A stretch of 64,000 nt of DNA from Allium sativum. Lineage: Eukaryota > Streptophyta > Magnoliopsida > Asparagales > Amaryllidaceae. The DNA lies in NCBI GenBank assembly GCA_030737875.1, contig CM060912.1, positions 262,184,231 to 262,248,230 of the forward strand, in the 5' to 3' direction. Both the position numbers and the translations under genes were made by a program. Positions 8,583-20,330 of the stretch are shown here, piece after piece (within the stretch, counting starts at the first letter, position 1; every line of letters begins with the position of its first letter). The notes below the pieces were generated by a model. The model ran no database searches. It was given only the letters and a program-made list of their open reading frames with translations, and was not told the origin of the DNA.

Positions 8583-11149
8583 GCTCTGATACCAAGTGAA
8601 ACACCCCACCTCCGTTAGGGTCACTCTCAAAGGGAATGCCCTAATTTTGGTGGAGGTTTATAAGTATAAGTCACAGATATACAAGACAGATATAAGAACA
8701 CATATTTGTAAACAGCGGAAAATCAACAAACTTTTATTTCATAAAGCAAATACGTGCTACAACAACATCACCATAATTGTCTTACATCTTTTCCAAAAAC
8801 ATAACACTTTCATAATCTGTCTTGATTACATTATTTAAAGAAGCATAAATAAAACATAGATAAACTGCAAAGGCCCCATAGTGGTTGTCCAAAGCCATAG
8901 TTCAAGACGAAAAGGACCAAGCAATACATGTCTCCTCTTCAAGCTGGATGTTAAGACCGGTCAAGCTGCTGTGTTCCCTCCCTGTGGACCTGGGGGGGGG
9001 AACGGAAGAAAAGAAGACGAAAGAAAAGTAGAGTCAGACATAAAGCCTGAGTAAGTCTAGTACTATTCTGTCTATGAATAAAGAACTGGGTATGATAAGT
9101 ATAAACAAGAAGTGGAAAAGCACTATAAACTTGGTTAAGTTGTCTAGGGTCGAATATACTATCGTACCCCATGTAAATCTCTGAACCCATATAAACTAGT
9201 TCCCAATTGGCACCCCCTAAATCAGGGTGATGTGATCCATTCTATGATGATCGGCTCCTACTCGCATAGTTACATGTGTCTTACGGCCCCCGATGTTGTA
9301 GTTACCTATGCTGGTCCCACCATGGGGTGTATCAAGTCCCATGGCGGCGGCCCGACACAACCTTAGAATGCACAGGTATGCTACTGGTGCCCAGTGCTTT
9401 ATTTTTCTGCGCCGGAGTGTGTGCACGCCCGCACCCCGTTAGAACCTACACTGCTACACCACCGCCGTCGATTTGACCTCTTACAATCAGCCCAGTAATC
9501 GTGCCCCACCCTGCCTAGTTTCAGGGTATCCTGATACACCTTCTAGGGTTACTGCTGAAAAGGGTCCCCCGTTACTAGGTTTTCTACCTCTAGCCAACAT
9601 GCTAAGTTGGTTAAGTGCTTTCTAACCTAACCCCCACCAGTCCGTTTAGTTTAGCATGTTCCATTTTGATTAAGTCTTTAGTTCACTTAATCCTAACAAT
9701 CCTGACTCAGCCTTAATTGTCTTATTAAAGCCTTGACCTCTCACATTAGACAGGTATTGTTGTGGCTGCCTGTTGCCGGTTGGTTCCGGGCAGTCTTACG
9801 CCACAACTCAGTCTAACCTCGGGTCCTTATTAGGCTCCATGTTTAACCTCCCACATTGGATAGGTATTGTTGTGACTACTGGACAGCCGGGCGGTTCCGG
9901 GCAGGTTTACATCACAACTCAATCCAACCTCGGGTTAAACACATCGTATGTTCTACATTTACATATTTTGTCTTTCTTCTTTATTTTCTTATATGTAAAT
10001 ATTTGCGGCCCATTATTAAGTTAATGGTGTAAAGGTTACACCAATCATGGGCCCAACCCATACTTGAATTTGGGCCCTTCTATTTTATATTTTCATTCAT
10101 TAGTAATTTTAACCCAACGTTATTTTCCCCCGTTTAACTCGTCCGTTTATTATATATATGTTGGGCTTAGCCTTTTAAAGCCCAACTTAGCCATGCGAAA
10201 AGGGGAGGCTTAAAGCGTGATTACATACACGAAAAGGGGAATGTGAACGCATGAACTTGCAATATGACGTTGGAAATACAAAATAGAAACTGGTGTACTT
10301 GCATAGTAGTGACATATACTTTGGTCATAAAGCATAAGTGACATGAATCAAAGCATGTAAACTTGTAGTTAAGTTAAGAATCGACACATAGGCTTTAACT
10401 ACCACATAAACCTATATTTTTATTCAGGCATAATGTCAAACATAAGCAAATCATGTTCATAAGACTACTACATGTTTACAAAGGTGTCTACTTTTGTGAC
10501 TAATACAAAAGTATAGTTAAATTTGTTCACATAACCATGGCATAAATATTTCTAACATGAAATCATGATTTTTACTTTAGTCATGCAAACTTGCAAAAAG
10601 GGATTTTGAATCTAACCTAGCTATGTACCACATATGTCATCATATAATTCTTGTAAACAATATAGACTTAATTATGCAAAATATCAATCATAGCCTAGTC
10701 ATATTCATAAGTTTGCAAATAGGTTTTCTAGTACAAAAGCATGTCTTAATTCATAAATCATGGTGCCAAAATTTCAACATAGTTTCATATGAACTATAAC
10801 AACCAAACTTGTTCCAATTACGTACAAAATGATTTATGCCCAAAAATATACATCATGATGGCATAGTAGCAAAACCCCAAACTTGCATGAATTTCAATTA
10901 ATCAACTACATACATGTAGCTTCCACATGGATTACATAATTTGCGAATATTCCAAACGTATACTTGCATAAAACTACCGCATGTAGTTTTTCATAATTGA
11001 ATAACATAATTCGAGAATATCCAAACGTATACAATATTCCAAATCGATAAGAATCATAGTAACGCCCAAATTATGAATTATTTATCACCACAATCAAGTA
11101 TACAAACCAACACAGTTATTTGTTCATACCAAAATAATACTCTACTTAC
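8405..11149 (-). other. Putative leader intron of element A
   Basis: A donor-like ATT|GTAAGT about 190 bases after TATA and an acceptor-like pyrimidine tract plus TTTCAG one base before the gag ATG bracket 2,745 bases. This segment includes both stem-loops and the primer site. The same pairing can be read in A' and D, and more weakly in B. Splicing is inferred, not shown. Confidence 0.4.
8583..8594 (-). other. Primer-binding site of A (initiator tRNA-Met type)
   Basis: The minus strand reads TGGTATCAGAGC two bases after the 5' LTR end. This is the standard plant retrotransposon site complementary to the 3' end of initiator tRNA-Met. The same site lies beside the 5' LTRs of B, C and D. Confidence 0.93.
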
Positions 11150-11863
11150 AATGGTGAGGCGAATTCTCAAATTTAGGGATTTGAAGATGCGGTTTGATTT
11201 GATTGAGTTGCTTTATGCCTTAGAATTTGCCTCCTAATCCTCTCTCCAATTGGTGGCTACCCCTAGTCGTTCCTCAGCAACATGGCGGCTTTGTTCTTAT
11301 TTTTGAATGAATAGATTAGGGTTGAGTCTAGGGTCATTTTTATAGGGGTAATGAACTGATTAGGGCCATTGATGTTGCTTGGATTGATCGTAGCCATTCA
11401 TCCTAAGGAGAGACCAATTAGAGCTTGCCACCTAGCCCTAATGACAAAGCAGACTACAGAAAATCGAGCAACATAGAATAGGCCAGCCAGGTTGGACTGG
11501 GTTCGACCTGGCTCTGGACCAGGTCGACATGTCTGTCGACAGCCCTGTCGACCTGGTTAGGCCAGGTCGACAGCCCAGTCGACCTGGGTGCGTTAGGCGG
11601 GTGTTTTTCCGCCCTGGCCCATTGGGCCCGATTTTGGAATTTTAAACTGTTTTATTCTGTTTGAATTTTAAACTTAATTCAGAAACTTCCGAGGGCCATA
11701 TCTTCTTCATACGAACTCCGTTTTTCGAAAACTCGGACTCTATTTCGCGTATTTTTCCGAGACGAACGCAATGGCGTATCCCGTTTCCCTTAGTTCTTTT
11801 ATTTCAAATTAATTATACTTTAATTTGTTAATTTCACAGTTGTAGAATTCGCGGGGTGTTACA
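8597..11863 (-). repeat. Right LTR of A (5' LTR in sense)
   Basis: A 3,267 bp LTR, near-identical to 177-3459. In sense it contains the GTCGAC cluster (11501-11587), TATA (11338-11344), donor-like GTAAGT (11144-11149), stem-loops (9856-9927 and 9746-9816), terminal hairpin (8615-8644) and the LTR end next to the primer site. With TATA only about 520 bases into the LTR, roughly 2.7 kb of LTR would be transcribed as a leader. Confidence 0.95.
11338..11344 (-). promoter_or_regulatory. Probable TATA box of the 5' LTR of A
   Basis: The minus strand reads CTATAAAA, downstream (in sense) of the GTCGAC cluster. It is the likely promoter of the gag-pol transcript. Confidence 0.6.
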
Positions 11864-11868
11864 TAAAC
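11864..11868. repeat. Target-site duplication of element A, right copy
   Basis: TAAAC directly follows the CA end of the right LTR and matches 172-176. After it the A' integrase resumes. Confidence 0.93.
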
Positions 11869-12270
11869 TGATGCTAACCACGCTGCCGTTCTCTTACTCT
11901 TAACAGGAATGAAATGAGCGCTCTTAGTAAGCCTGTCAACTATAACCCAAATACCGGTATTTACTTTCCTCGATCTAGTTAAACCATCAATGAAACCCAT
12001 AGAGACGCTCTCCCACTTCTACTGTGGGACCTCCAAAGGATGAAGTAAACCTCCAGGATTCCTTCGCGTAGCTTTGACTTACTAGCAAATCAAACATCGA
12101 GAAACATACTCCGCTACATCTTTCTTTATCTCAGCCCAAAAGAAAACCCTCTTCATATCTCTATACATCTTATCACTACCGGGATGGATAGTCATCCTAG
12201 AATGACGGGCTTCCGCAAGGACTGTCTTCAACAGACTCCCAACTCGGGGAACAAAAAGCCTTCGATCTTA
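11869..12270 (-). pseudogene. A' integrase remnant (right part)
   Basis: The minus strand encodes the integrase region upstream of the piece at 1-176: the catalytic-core start around MGFIDGL (first Asp changed to Gly), RLTKSAHF and VKSKRTA, and further right the degraded zinc-binding segment (IHPG, KMYRD-like). Frames are broken by stops and shifts. Together with 1-176 it is one Gypsy integrase split by insertion of A. Confidence 0.8.
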
Positions 12271-13905
12271 TCACAACCACCCTCTATCATCCGTGGAATA
12301 TCTACCGAGGTGACTAGAAGTCTCCCCTTCACCGAGCCTATCCGAGATGTCTTCTATCTGTGGGTCCTCTCGCTGCGAAGTTCCTATCTGATCCATAAGA
12401 GTAGGTTGCACCTCTAAGGATGCCAACAAACCAGGTGTAAGATTCGTAGATAGCCTAAAATCAAAGGTCGATATGTACTCCAAGCTCCGCCTCTCTACGA
12501 ATAGTGGACTCAAAGTCATCATCTGCCTACTCAACGCATCCGCCACCACAATACCCTTGCCAGGGGTATAAGCAATCTCGAAATTATAAGATGCTAGGAA
12601 CTTCATCCATCTCTGTTGCCTCAAATTGAGATCCTTGTTTGGGAATAGATACTTGAGAGATTTATGATCAGTATACAACTCGAATTTATCTCCAAGTAGA
12701 TAATAATGCCAAGTCTTAAGCGCAAATAGTATGGCAACCAACTCTAAATCATGGGTAGGGTAGTTCTTCTCGTGAACTCTCAACTGTCTACCACCGTAGC
12801 ATACTACCCTTCCCTCTTGCATCAAAACGGCACTAAGCCCTGTGCCACATGCATCAGTGTATATTGTGAACACCTTGTTCCTGTCAGGCAAAGTCAAGAC
12901 TGGGGTTGTTGTCAGAGCCCTCTTCAATAGCTGAAAATCATCCTCACAGTCAAGATCCCAAGAAAAGTTTAAATTTTTCTTCGTTGGTCTAGTGAGTGGG
13001 GCTGATATCTTTGCGAAGTCCTTAATGAACTTCCTATAATAGCCTGCCAAACCAAGAAAACTTCTCACCTCCATTGCATTCTTTGGAGCTTTCCAATCTT
13101 GAACTGTAACTACTTTTGCAGGATCCACCGCTATCCCATTCTTAGAGACCACATGCCCTAGAAATCTCACTTCCTTTCTCCAAAAATGACATTTGGAGAA
13201 TTTCGCCTTAAGCTGATGTGCTCGCAGAGTCTTCAGAACCTCTCCTAAATGTTGGGCATGCTCTTCTTCATTCTTAGAGAATATCAGAATGTCATCAACA
13301 AAGAACACAACAAACTTATTCAGAAACTCCTGAAATACCCTACTCATCAGATCCACTAAATAGGCGGGTGCATTCTTCAACCCAAAAGGCATGACGAGCC
13401 ACCCGAAGAACCACCTGGAGTTCTAAAAGCGGTCTTGTCTATACTGTCCTCGGCAACTCTCAACTGATGAAAACCCGTAGCCAAGTCTAGGGAGAAAACA
13501 TATGAACCAACACCCGTCAAACAAATCATCTATCCTCGGAAGTGGGTTCCTATTCTTCTTAGTGAGCTTATTCAGCTCCCTATGATCCACAGATAAGCAA
13601 AGCGAGCCATCTGCCTTAGTTGCAAAGATGACCGGAGCACCCCATTCAGATTTGCTTCGCCTAATAAACCCCTTATCAAGTAGCTCCATTACTTCCTTGC
13701 TGAGCTCCCTCCTTTTTCTCGCAACCATGTGGCGCACAGGCAATGTACCTGGCTTTGCATTATCCACCAAGTATATCCGGAAATCGATCTCATGCCTCGG
13801 AGGTAAGCCCTTAACCTCCCCAAAAACATCCGAATACTCATAGCCTACTGGTACATATCGTAAATCGTTTACGGAAGCATCAAGAGATTCTAGGAAGCTA
13901 AGCAT
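12271..13905 (-). pseudogene. A' reverse transcriptase and RNase H, frameshifted
   Basis: Two minus-strand open pieces carry the enzyme. One of 373 codons (12271-13392) holds the end of the RT palm, with [10 protein letters not shown], the thumb/connection and RNase H ([29 protein letters not shown]). One of 160 codons (13423-13905) holds the RT start, with [29 protein letters not shown] and [10 protein letters not shown] frameshift and small losses around 13390-13500 separate them. Sequence and order match element A closely. The motifs are well kept but the polyprotein is broken. Confidence 0.88.
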
Positions 13906-14333
13906 GATAGACCCCTTAGGTCACAATAAATCTCGAGAGTCCTCCCATAGCAAGTTAATAGCCTAACGACCCTCCTCTCACAGTCCGGAATGGCACCATA
14001 CATGGCCAACCAATCCATCCTTAGAATCAAACCATAGCTCATGAAACCAAGCACAAATGCGTCGCACTCAAACTCAACGCCTAACACAGATATCCTCAAA
14101 CCCCGACAAATCATAGACAGATGAGTTGTGCCCTCAATGGGGTTTGAGACGACAACAGGATCCAAAACCATACTAGTACTAAGGTGCAGAGACTCAACCA
14201 CAGAATCAGATATAAAAGAATGCGAAGCGCCAGAATCAAAAAGAGTTCCAACAGGATGACCGGAAAGAGAAATCAAACCTTCAACATAAATTTTCCTACC
14301 TCTGTTCGGTACACTGGCCGCGAGAGCATGCAC
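13890..14333 (-). pseudogene. A' aspartic protease segment
   Basis: A 147-codon minus-strand frame with [11 protein letters not shown], the retropepsin active site, followed by the conserved GLILRMDWL region. It overlaps the RT piece in another frame, so the original fusion frame has shifted. The catalytic Asp-Ser-Gly is kept. Confidence 0.85.
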
Positions 14334-15261
14334 CTGCCCTCTAGAAGGTCCTTCCCTTTGGCCCTGTCCTTGCTTCTTCGGACACTCCTTAGTATAGTGT
14401 CAGACCTCACTACATTAGAAACAAGCATTCTTCCTTTTTCTGCAACTTTTGCTCAAATGACCCGCATGTCCACAACTGTGGCATTTCCTCTTGTCTCGAG
14501 CTTTGTCGTTCTTTCCTCCCTTCTTTTTTGTTGTTGTTGTTCATTCTTAGGCCATACTTTCTTGTTTTGTGTCTCATCAATCTTAGCCTCTTTCTTTTCG
14601 CCTTTATCTTCTTCGTGCATCAATTTCATATCAACGAGTTTCTCGAAAGTTGCCCCCATTGGAATACGAGACATAGCCAACCTATGGAATGGTTCATTTA
14701 ACCCTCTTGCAAACCTCAAAGCTTTCTTGTGCGAGGTATTCACTAGCTCCAAACCAAACCTCGCCAATTGATTGAACTTAATGACATACTCTTTGATAGA
14801 CATGCCTTTTTGCTTAAGTGCCAGAAACCCGTCCATTTGCATACTCTCTTCTTCCTAAGAAACTTCATTTTGAACCTCTGCATAATATCATCCCAAGTCT
14901 CAACTGGACGCCCTGCTTACGTCACTTCCCACCAGAATGAAGCCTCATCATTCAGCTGCCAAATGGCCAACTGAATCTTCCTACGGTCGTCAACCTCAAA
15001 AATCCCAAATAAATCCTCCATTTCTTTAAGACAATACCTTGCTTCTACAAAAGTCTTAGTTCCTCGAAATGGCTTTCCTCCCATCATACAAAAATCCTTT
15101 CATATCTTGGAGAAATTTTCTGCTCGTGGAGGAGGAAGGACAGCGGCTGCAGCTGGGGGAGGGGCGTTTGCTTGGCCTTCGACAGGTGCCGTAACCTCGA
15201 GATATCTATGGAACCAAGCAGATATCTGAACGCCCTCGGGAATATTTGATTCCCCGGACAT
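14334..15261 (-). pseudogene. gag: A' Gag, with stops and frameshifts
   Basis: The minus-strand start at 15261 gives MSGES..., like the MSEDL start of A, then a proline/alanine-rich N-terminus. Gag-core blocks follow (LARFGLELV, KKALRFARGLNEP, MSRIPMGATFEKLV) and one lysine-rich tail with a degraded zinc-knuckle region (about 14380-14480). In-frame stops occur near 15105 and 14925, with a shift near 14850. The ATG is again preceded by TTTCAGC. Confidence 0.82.
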
Positions 15262-15440
15262 GCTGAAAAGAAAAGGATAAGGGATTCAAACAGAGAATCG
15301 AAAGATATTTCATATGGATTTGAGGAATATGTTTTTCAAAATAGACTTTTCTTTTGAAAATGCTTACTTTTAAAACCTTTTGAAAACAATTTTGAAAATC
15401 TTTTATCTGTTCTTGTAACCTACAGCTCCAATACCAAATG
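15262..15440 (-). other. A' leader and degraded primer-binding site
   Basis: Next to the LTR end the minus strand reads TTTGGTATTGGAGC, two changes from TGGTATCAGAGC, so the primer site has decayed. A pyrimidine-rich run with TTTCAG precedes the gag ATG. Confidence 0.7.
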
Positions 15441-18161
15441 TGACACCCCACGTCCGTTAGTGTCACTCTTTATCAGAATGCATTAAGTTCTGTGAAGCAT
15501 TATAGGTAAACAGGAACAGAAACATCACAAGATAGATATAAAATAACAGCGGAATTTAGAACTTTATTCTTCAAACAAAAAACATCATGGTCCAAAATCC
15601 AGTTACAACATAAGTTTGAAATATAGAACACCTATTACATCAAATTAAAATATCTGTCTTGCACTAAAATCATCATAGTACAGTAATATAAAATCATACT
15701 CCCCAAAAATAGCCATAGCAAGGTAGACAGGAAATCAAAGGGGTACATCTAAGCAGCTACAAGCAGAAACTGAAAGGAGAATCCTAATAGAGCCCGAGTA
15801 TTCCCGCCCTGAGAACCTGGATGGGAGAGGAAGAGAGAGAAAAGGAAACAAAATGGTTCAGCCATAAAGTCTGGCGAGTCTAGCTACTTTTAGCATATAA
15901 ATAGGTAAAAGCATCATGACAGACATATAAACTGGATGAGAGATAACAGTATCATATGATAGGTAAAACAAACAGAACAAGATAAGCAGGATGAACAAAA
16001 TGGAACAGATTACACTTCTCAAATACTTTTCTCTGCACCAATACTAGTATAACAAATATGAATGATCCCAACAGAAACGTAATGGTAGACTTATGTGTAC
16101 TTCTAATGATGGGTTTTACCACCAACGATAATAAAAGGCAGCCCAATAGAAATAACGGGTGTTACCCCAAACGATCATAACAGACTCCTAAACAGGCAGG
16201 ACTAGATGTACCCTAATTACTATCCCCAATTGATTGGCTCCCTGTCCCGTAGATACCCTATGTTAGCCCCACAGTAGGATGTATCACTTCCTAAAGTGGC
16301 AACCCCTTCCCCCAATAGGCAGAACCATACCTACTGGTGCTATTGCGTCTTATTTTCCAAAGCAAGCGGATCCATGCACGCACATGACTCTGTTGGAATG
16401 TGCCATTAGACACCTCCATCCATATGAACCTCTTATAATAAGCTTAGTAAGCGTTCCCTGGCCCTTACCTAGTTCGGGGTCCCCCTTTGGATACCAGTAT
16501 GGGTTACTGACTGATACAGGTCCCACACAATAGATGATACAAGCCACCTTTAGGCTTGCATACCCACTACTAGGATTTTGACAGGTTATGCCTAACAGAT
16601 TAATATGCCCGCACAACCCCAACATATAAAACAAGTTAAGTTCGTCGGGTTCGTAGAACCACCCCCCTACAGATTCAAAAGATTTACTTAACCCCCCATT
16701 GATTCAAGCAAGTTTACTTAACCCCTACATAATTTGACAGGTTCATATAATCCCCACAGATTTAAACAGGTTAAGTATTACAGGTTAACAGATTATCCGT
16801 TCATGTATGTTAATGCACCAAACCTCTCACATTAAGTTGACCACTTGTGGATGCTGGATATGCCGGGCGGTTCCGGGGAAACTTCTACCACAAGTTGGAC
16901 ACAACCTCGTGTCTTAGCACCGTTACGTGTACATTTATGCACTAGACCCCTCACATTAAATTATCCACTTGTGGATGCTGCATTTGTCGGGCGGTTCCTG
17001 GCAAACTTCTGCCAGAAGTCGAATTTAACCTCGTGTCTGAGTGCGGTTACAATTTCTGTTTACCGTAAATTTAGGCCTATTCATTCTTAAACAATTATTC
17101 ATGTTCATTATAGGTTATGCCACCAAATCCCAGTCCCAATTCACTACACAAGTTATGCCCCAATTTATCTTTCCTAATTGTTGCCAATTTCGTCCGTTCA
17201 CATATTTCAGCGATAGGCATAGGCTCGAAGGTAACCGAGGCTAAAAAAATAAAAAGGGAAAGAGGGAGAGAAGAGAATAGAAATAGGCGTGATAACAAGA
17301 TAGGCAAATGATGACAGAAACAGGCATAATAATAGAATAGGCATATGATGAAAGAAATAAGCATAATAACAGAATAGGCATATGATGATAGAAATAGGCG
17401 TATGAGAACTGAACAGTAGATCAGATGTATACGTAATGACAGATCGGTTTAGGTATGAATCAGATTCTTAACAGGCATAGGTTTAGGTCCATATTTATTT
17501 ACATGTCAGGATTACTTGTTAAATGTTTATATCTAAAAATAACATGAACTCACTGAAACTGGATCTAAATGACAAAGAAAAGAATGTTGATGTTGAAGCA
17601 GAGATTCTTGAATACATATAAGTTGTTGTTGCAGAAGAACAGGCAAATTCAATCCAAGTTGGGGCAGCACCTCGGTGTTTCCATTGTTTTGGGTGAATAA
17701 AACAACAGAAATGATGTCCTATTTGCATCCTACCGCCAACGAATCTCGTTCGGAAACATGTCCAAGTACAGGGTAAGAATCTGGCCATCGACCCTAGGGT
17801 CGACACCCCCTTGTATGGGTTCACCCCCATGTGGTGCGGGTCGACCCTAGTGTCGACCCCCATAGGGTGCGGGTCGACCCCCAACGGGCCAGAATCCCGC
17901 TTTGTTTTCCCGCTCTGATTTTTGAATTATTTTGAGTTTTGGACTTGATTTGTATATATATAATTCTCTTATATGTATACAAACTTCTAAGCTTAATAAC
18001 TTCCTCATACGATGTGTATTTTATGCAAACTCTGAGTCTATCATAAGAAAAATTTCGAGACGAACGCAATGGTACAGTGCGTTTTCCTTAGTTCCCAATA
18101 TTTAATCAAGTATTCTTTAGTTTATCATTATAATGTTCTTTTAAAATTACGGGGTGTTGCA
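15441..18161 (-). repeat. 5' LTR of element A'
   Basis: About 2,721 bp, starting TGACACCCC and ending GTGTTGCA on the plus strand. It shows the shared layout in minus sense: GTCGAC cluster 17786-17882, degenerate TATA at about 17720-17727, GTGAGT donor-like site 17548-17553, two stem-loops (about 16835-16905 and 16956-17028) and a terminal hairpin (15457-15486). Its other LTR lies left of the window, so the target duplication (expected CTGGT at 18162-18166) cannot be checked. Confidence 0.85.
16956..17028 (-). other. LTR stem-loop 2 of A'
   Basis: The outer arms TTAAATT (16956-16962) and AATTTAA (17022-17028) pair perfectly. The inner arms ACTTGTGG and CCAGAAGT pair except for one position. 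The stem-loop 1 partner (about 16835-16905) keeps CTTGTGG/CCACAAG but its outer stem has decayed. Confidence 0.6.
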
Positions 18162-18242
18162 CTGGTCGAGTACCCTGGGCAACTCGACGGGCCTAGATAT
18201 GTTTTGTAATATGGCGTATGGAGTTTTTGCTAGAACCGGGGT
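18162..18242 (+). repeat. Fragment of the 5' LTR of element C
   Basis: These 81 bases, starting CTGGTCGAGTACC, match 43650-43733 inside the intact 3' LTR of C. Element A' lies directly to the left and D to the right. The rest of this LTR continues at 27100, showing that A' and D both inserted into one LTR. Confidence 0.88.
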
Positions 18243-19739
18243 TGTAACACCCCACCTCCGTTAAGGTCACTCACAAAGGGAATGCCTTAACTTTGATGGA
18301 GCATTTTAGTAAACAGAATAGAATATTACAAGACAGATATAAAAATAGTACTTGAAAAGAATTTTATAACTTTATTGCAGCGGACAGAAATCAGTTTGGT
18401 TACAACTTTACCAAAAAATCAAGTACATATATATCAGCCTTGTTCAAAAGCCATCAGAGTACAAAACTTAAAATCAAAAATCCCCACAGAACGGAAGCTA
18501 TACAGAGCCAAGCCATACTTTAAGTACTTCAAGCAGAAGGAATCCGGATCAAGCTAAAGTATTCCCTCCCTGGATAACCTGGGGGGAAACGAAAGAAAAT
18601 GGGGCGAAAACAAGCAAGGTCAGACATAAAGTCTGGCAAGTCCAGTGATTTTTCAGTTATGAACAGATAATAATAACATGACATGAAAATAAAATTGGAT
18701 GAGAGATAACAGTAGCAGGTGTAGCGGATATTACAGAAGAACAGAACGACATAAGCTATTTCTTTACACTTCTCTGCACTAATACTAGTATAACAGAATT
18801 AGGTGTCACCCTAATGTCTAAACTGAAACAGAAACGGTTACAGAATAATTTCCCCAGAAGAGAGTGCTAGTAATGGGCCTTTACCACCCGAACAGAAACA
18901 AACAGAAGCAGAAATAGATTTATCCCTACGGAAACAGAATGTAGAATTAGGTGTACACTAGTGATTGGGCCTTTACTTCCCGAACAAACGGTACCATGCA
19001 GAAACAGACAGGTGTTACCACCCAACAGAAACAGACGGTACCAACAGAAACAGATAGAACTAAGTGTACCCTAAAACCCTACCCCAAGCGATCGGCTCCC
19101 TAATACATAAATATCCTGTGCCAGCCCCACAAAATAGTGTATCACTCCCCAAAGTGGCAACCTTTAAATGACACAGACCTATTTACAGACGTCGCGGCGT
19201 ATTACATCCTCAGAGGCAGACCGGGATCCATGCACGCACATGACCCGGTTGAAACACACCATCAACACCCCTCGCCATTATCAGAATGAACCGCTTATAA
19301 TTAGTTTAGTAAGCGTGCCCGGACCCTACCTACTGTTGGGTCAATGTTTTGATACCAGAAAGGGTTACTGACTAATATGGGTCCCAAACAACAGATGACA
19401 CAAGTAATTCCCCTCCTAACCTTGTGTCCCCAGACTAACAGATTTCAGATTAACTTGTTTACAGGTCCAGACATACAAAATTCAGATCAACTAGTTCACA
19501 GACAAGTTTTTCAGACTAACTGATCAAATATACAGATTTAATAGACTTACCGATTAACCAGTTACAGATTAACAGACTTACAGATTTGTCTAACTTTGTA
19601 ATTAGGCCTACAGATTCACGGAACAGATTTATTAAATTCGTCAGTCTAGTGGGTTTAACCCTATCCGCACAACACATTTTAAACATCATATTTATCTCAG
19701 ATTTTCATTAATTAAATATTAATGCCCAGACCTCTCACA

Positions 19740-19812
19740 TTAGACTGACAGTTTACGGCTACTGGTTAGGCCGGTTGGTTCCGGGCAGATTTCTGTCGCA
19801 AACTGAGTCTAA
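19740..19812 (-). other. LTR stem-loop 1 of D (also 25227-25298)
   Basis: The outer arms TTAGACT (19740-19746) and AGTCTAA (19806-19812) pair perfectly. The inner arms AGTTT...CG and CG.AAACT pair around a loop with GGTTCCGGGCAG. A second unit follows at 19850-19924 with TTAGAA/TTCTAA outside and GTTTGC/GCAAAC inside. Confidence 0.65.
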
Positions 19813-20039
19813 CCTCGGGTTTCAAGCACGTTATGACTAACTTCTCACATTAGAACCTATTGTTTGCGATCACTGGAATATGTCGGGCGGTTCTGGGCAG
19901 AATTACGCTGCAAACTCATTCTAACCTCGAGTTAGCCATGTTTATCTTTGCGGCCAATTAATTAATGATTTACCATTTATACCCACACCTAATATACATG
20001 TCAATTATTCATAACTAATTCAGATTATATCAATAACAG

Positions 20040-20330
20040 ACTGAATATATCAACTTAACAGATATAGCAGATAACGGGTTTAGGCGACTTAATGGATTCA
20101 GCAGATTAAGCAAACTAGCAGATTTAACAGATAACAGATTAGGCATCTCAACAGATTTAGTTTAGCAGGTTTGGCATTTTCAACAGACTTAGCAGATGAC
20201 AGATTTGGCAGATGAACAGATCTAGCAGACTAGGCAGTAGAGCAGAACTAACAGATTAAGCAATATAACAGAACTAGCAGATTAGGCAAATATAGCAGAA
20301 CTAGCAAATTAGGCAAATATGACAGATTTA
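20040..20330. repeat. Degenerate short tandem repeats in the LTR of D
   Basis: Repeated units of about 19-22 bases built on (G)CAGATT(A/T)(A/G)GCAAA and AACAGAT. The same array recurs in the right LTR (about 25530-25815). It lies in the transcribed leader. Confidence 0.65.

Larger units (their letters stand above)
177..11863 (-). mobile_element. Element A: complete, very young Ty3/Gypsy chromovirus-like retrotransposon
   Basis: An 11,687 bp minus-strand element with, in sense order, 5' LTR (8597-11863), primer site, a single gag-pol frame of 1,458 codons, polypurine tract and 3' LTR (177-3459), flanked by TAAAC duplications. By eye the LTRs differ at four substitutions plus a 4-bp G-run difference and a 12-bp repeat-unit difference. 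That is about 0.12 percent substitution, implying a very recent insertion. Integrase before RNase H is excluded (the order is PR-RT-RH-INT), so it is Gypsy and not Copia. The long LTRs and a C-terminal chromodomain-like segment suggest the Tekay/Del group of chromoviruses, which is inference. It is inserted into the integrase of the older element A'. Confidence 0.95.

Noticed and set aside
8583..8594. tRNA-like sequence near LTR ends
   Set aside because: It is only the 12-base primer site complementary to initiator tRNA-Met; no tRNA gene fold around it, and no tRNA gene was seen elsewhere in the window.
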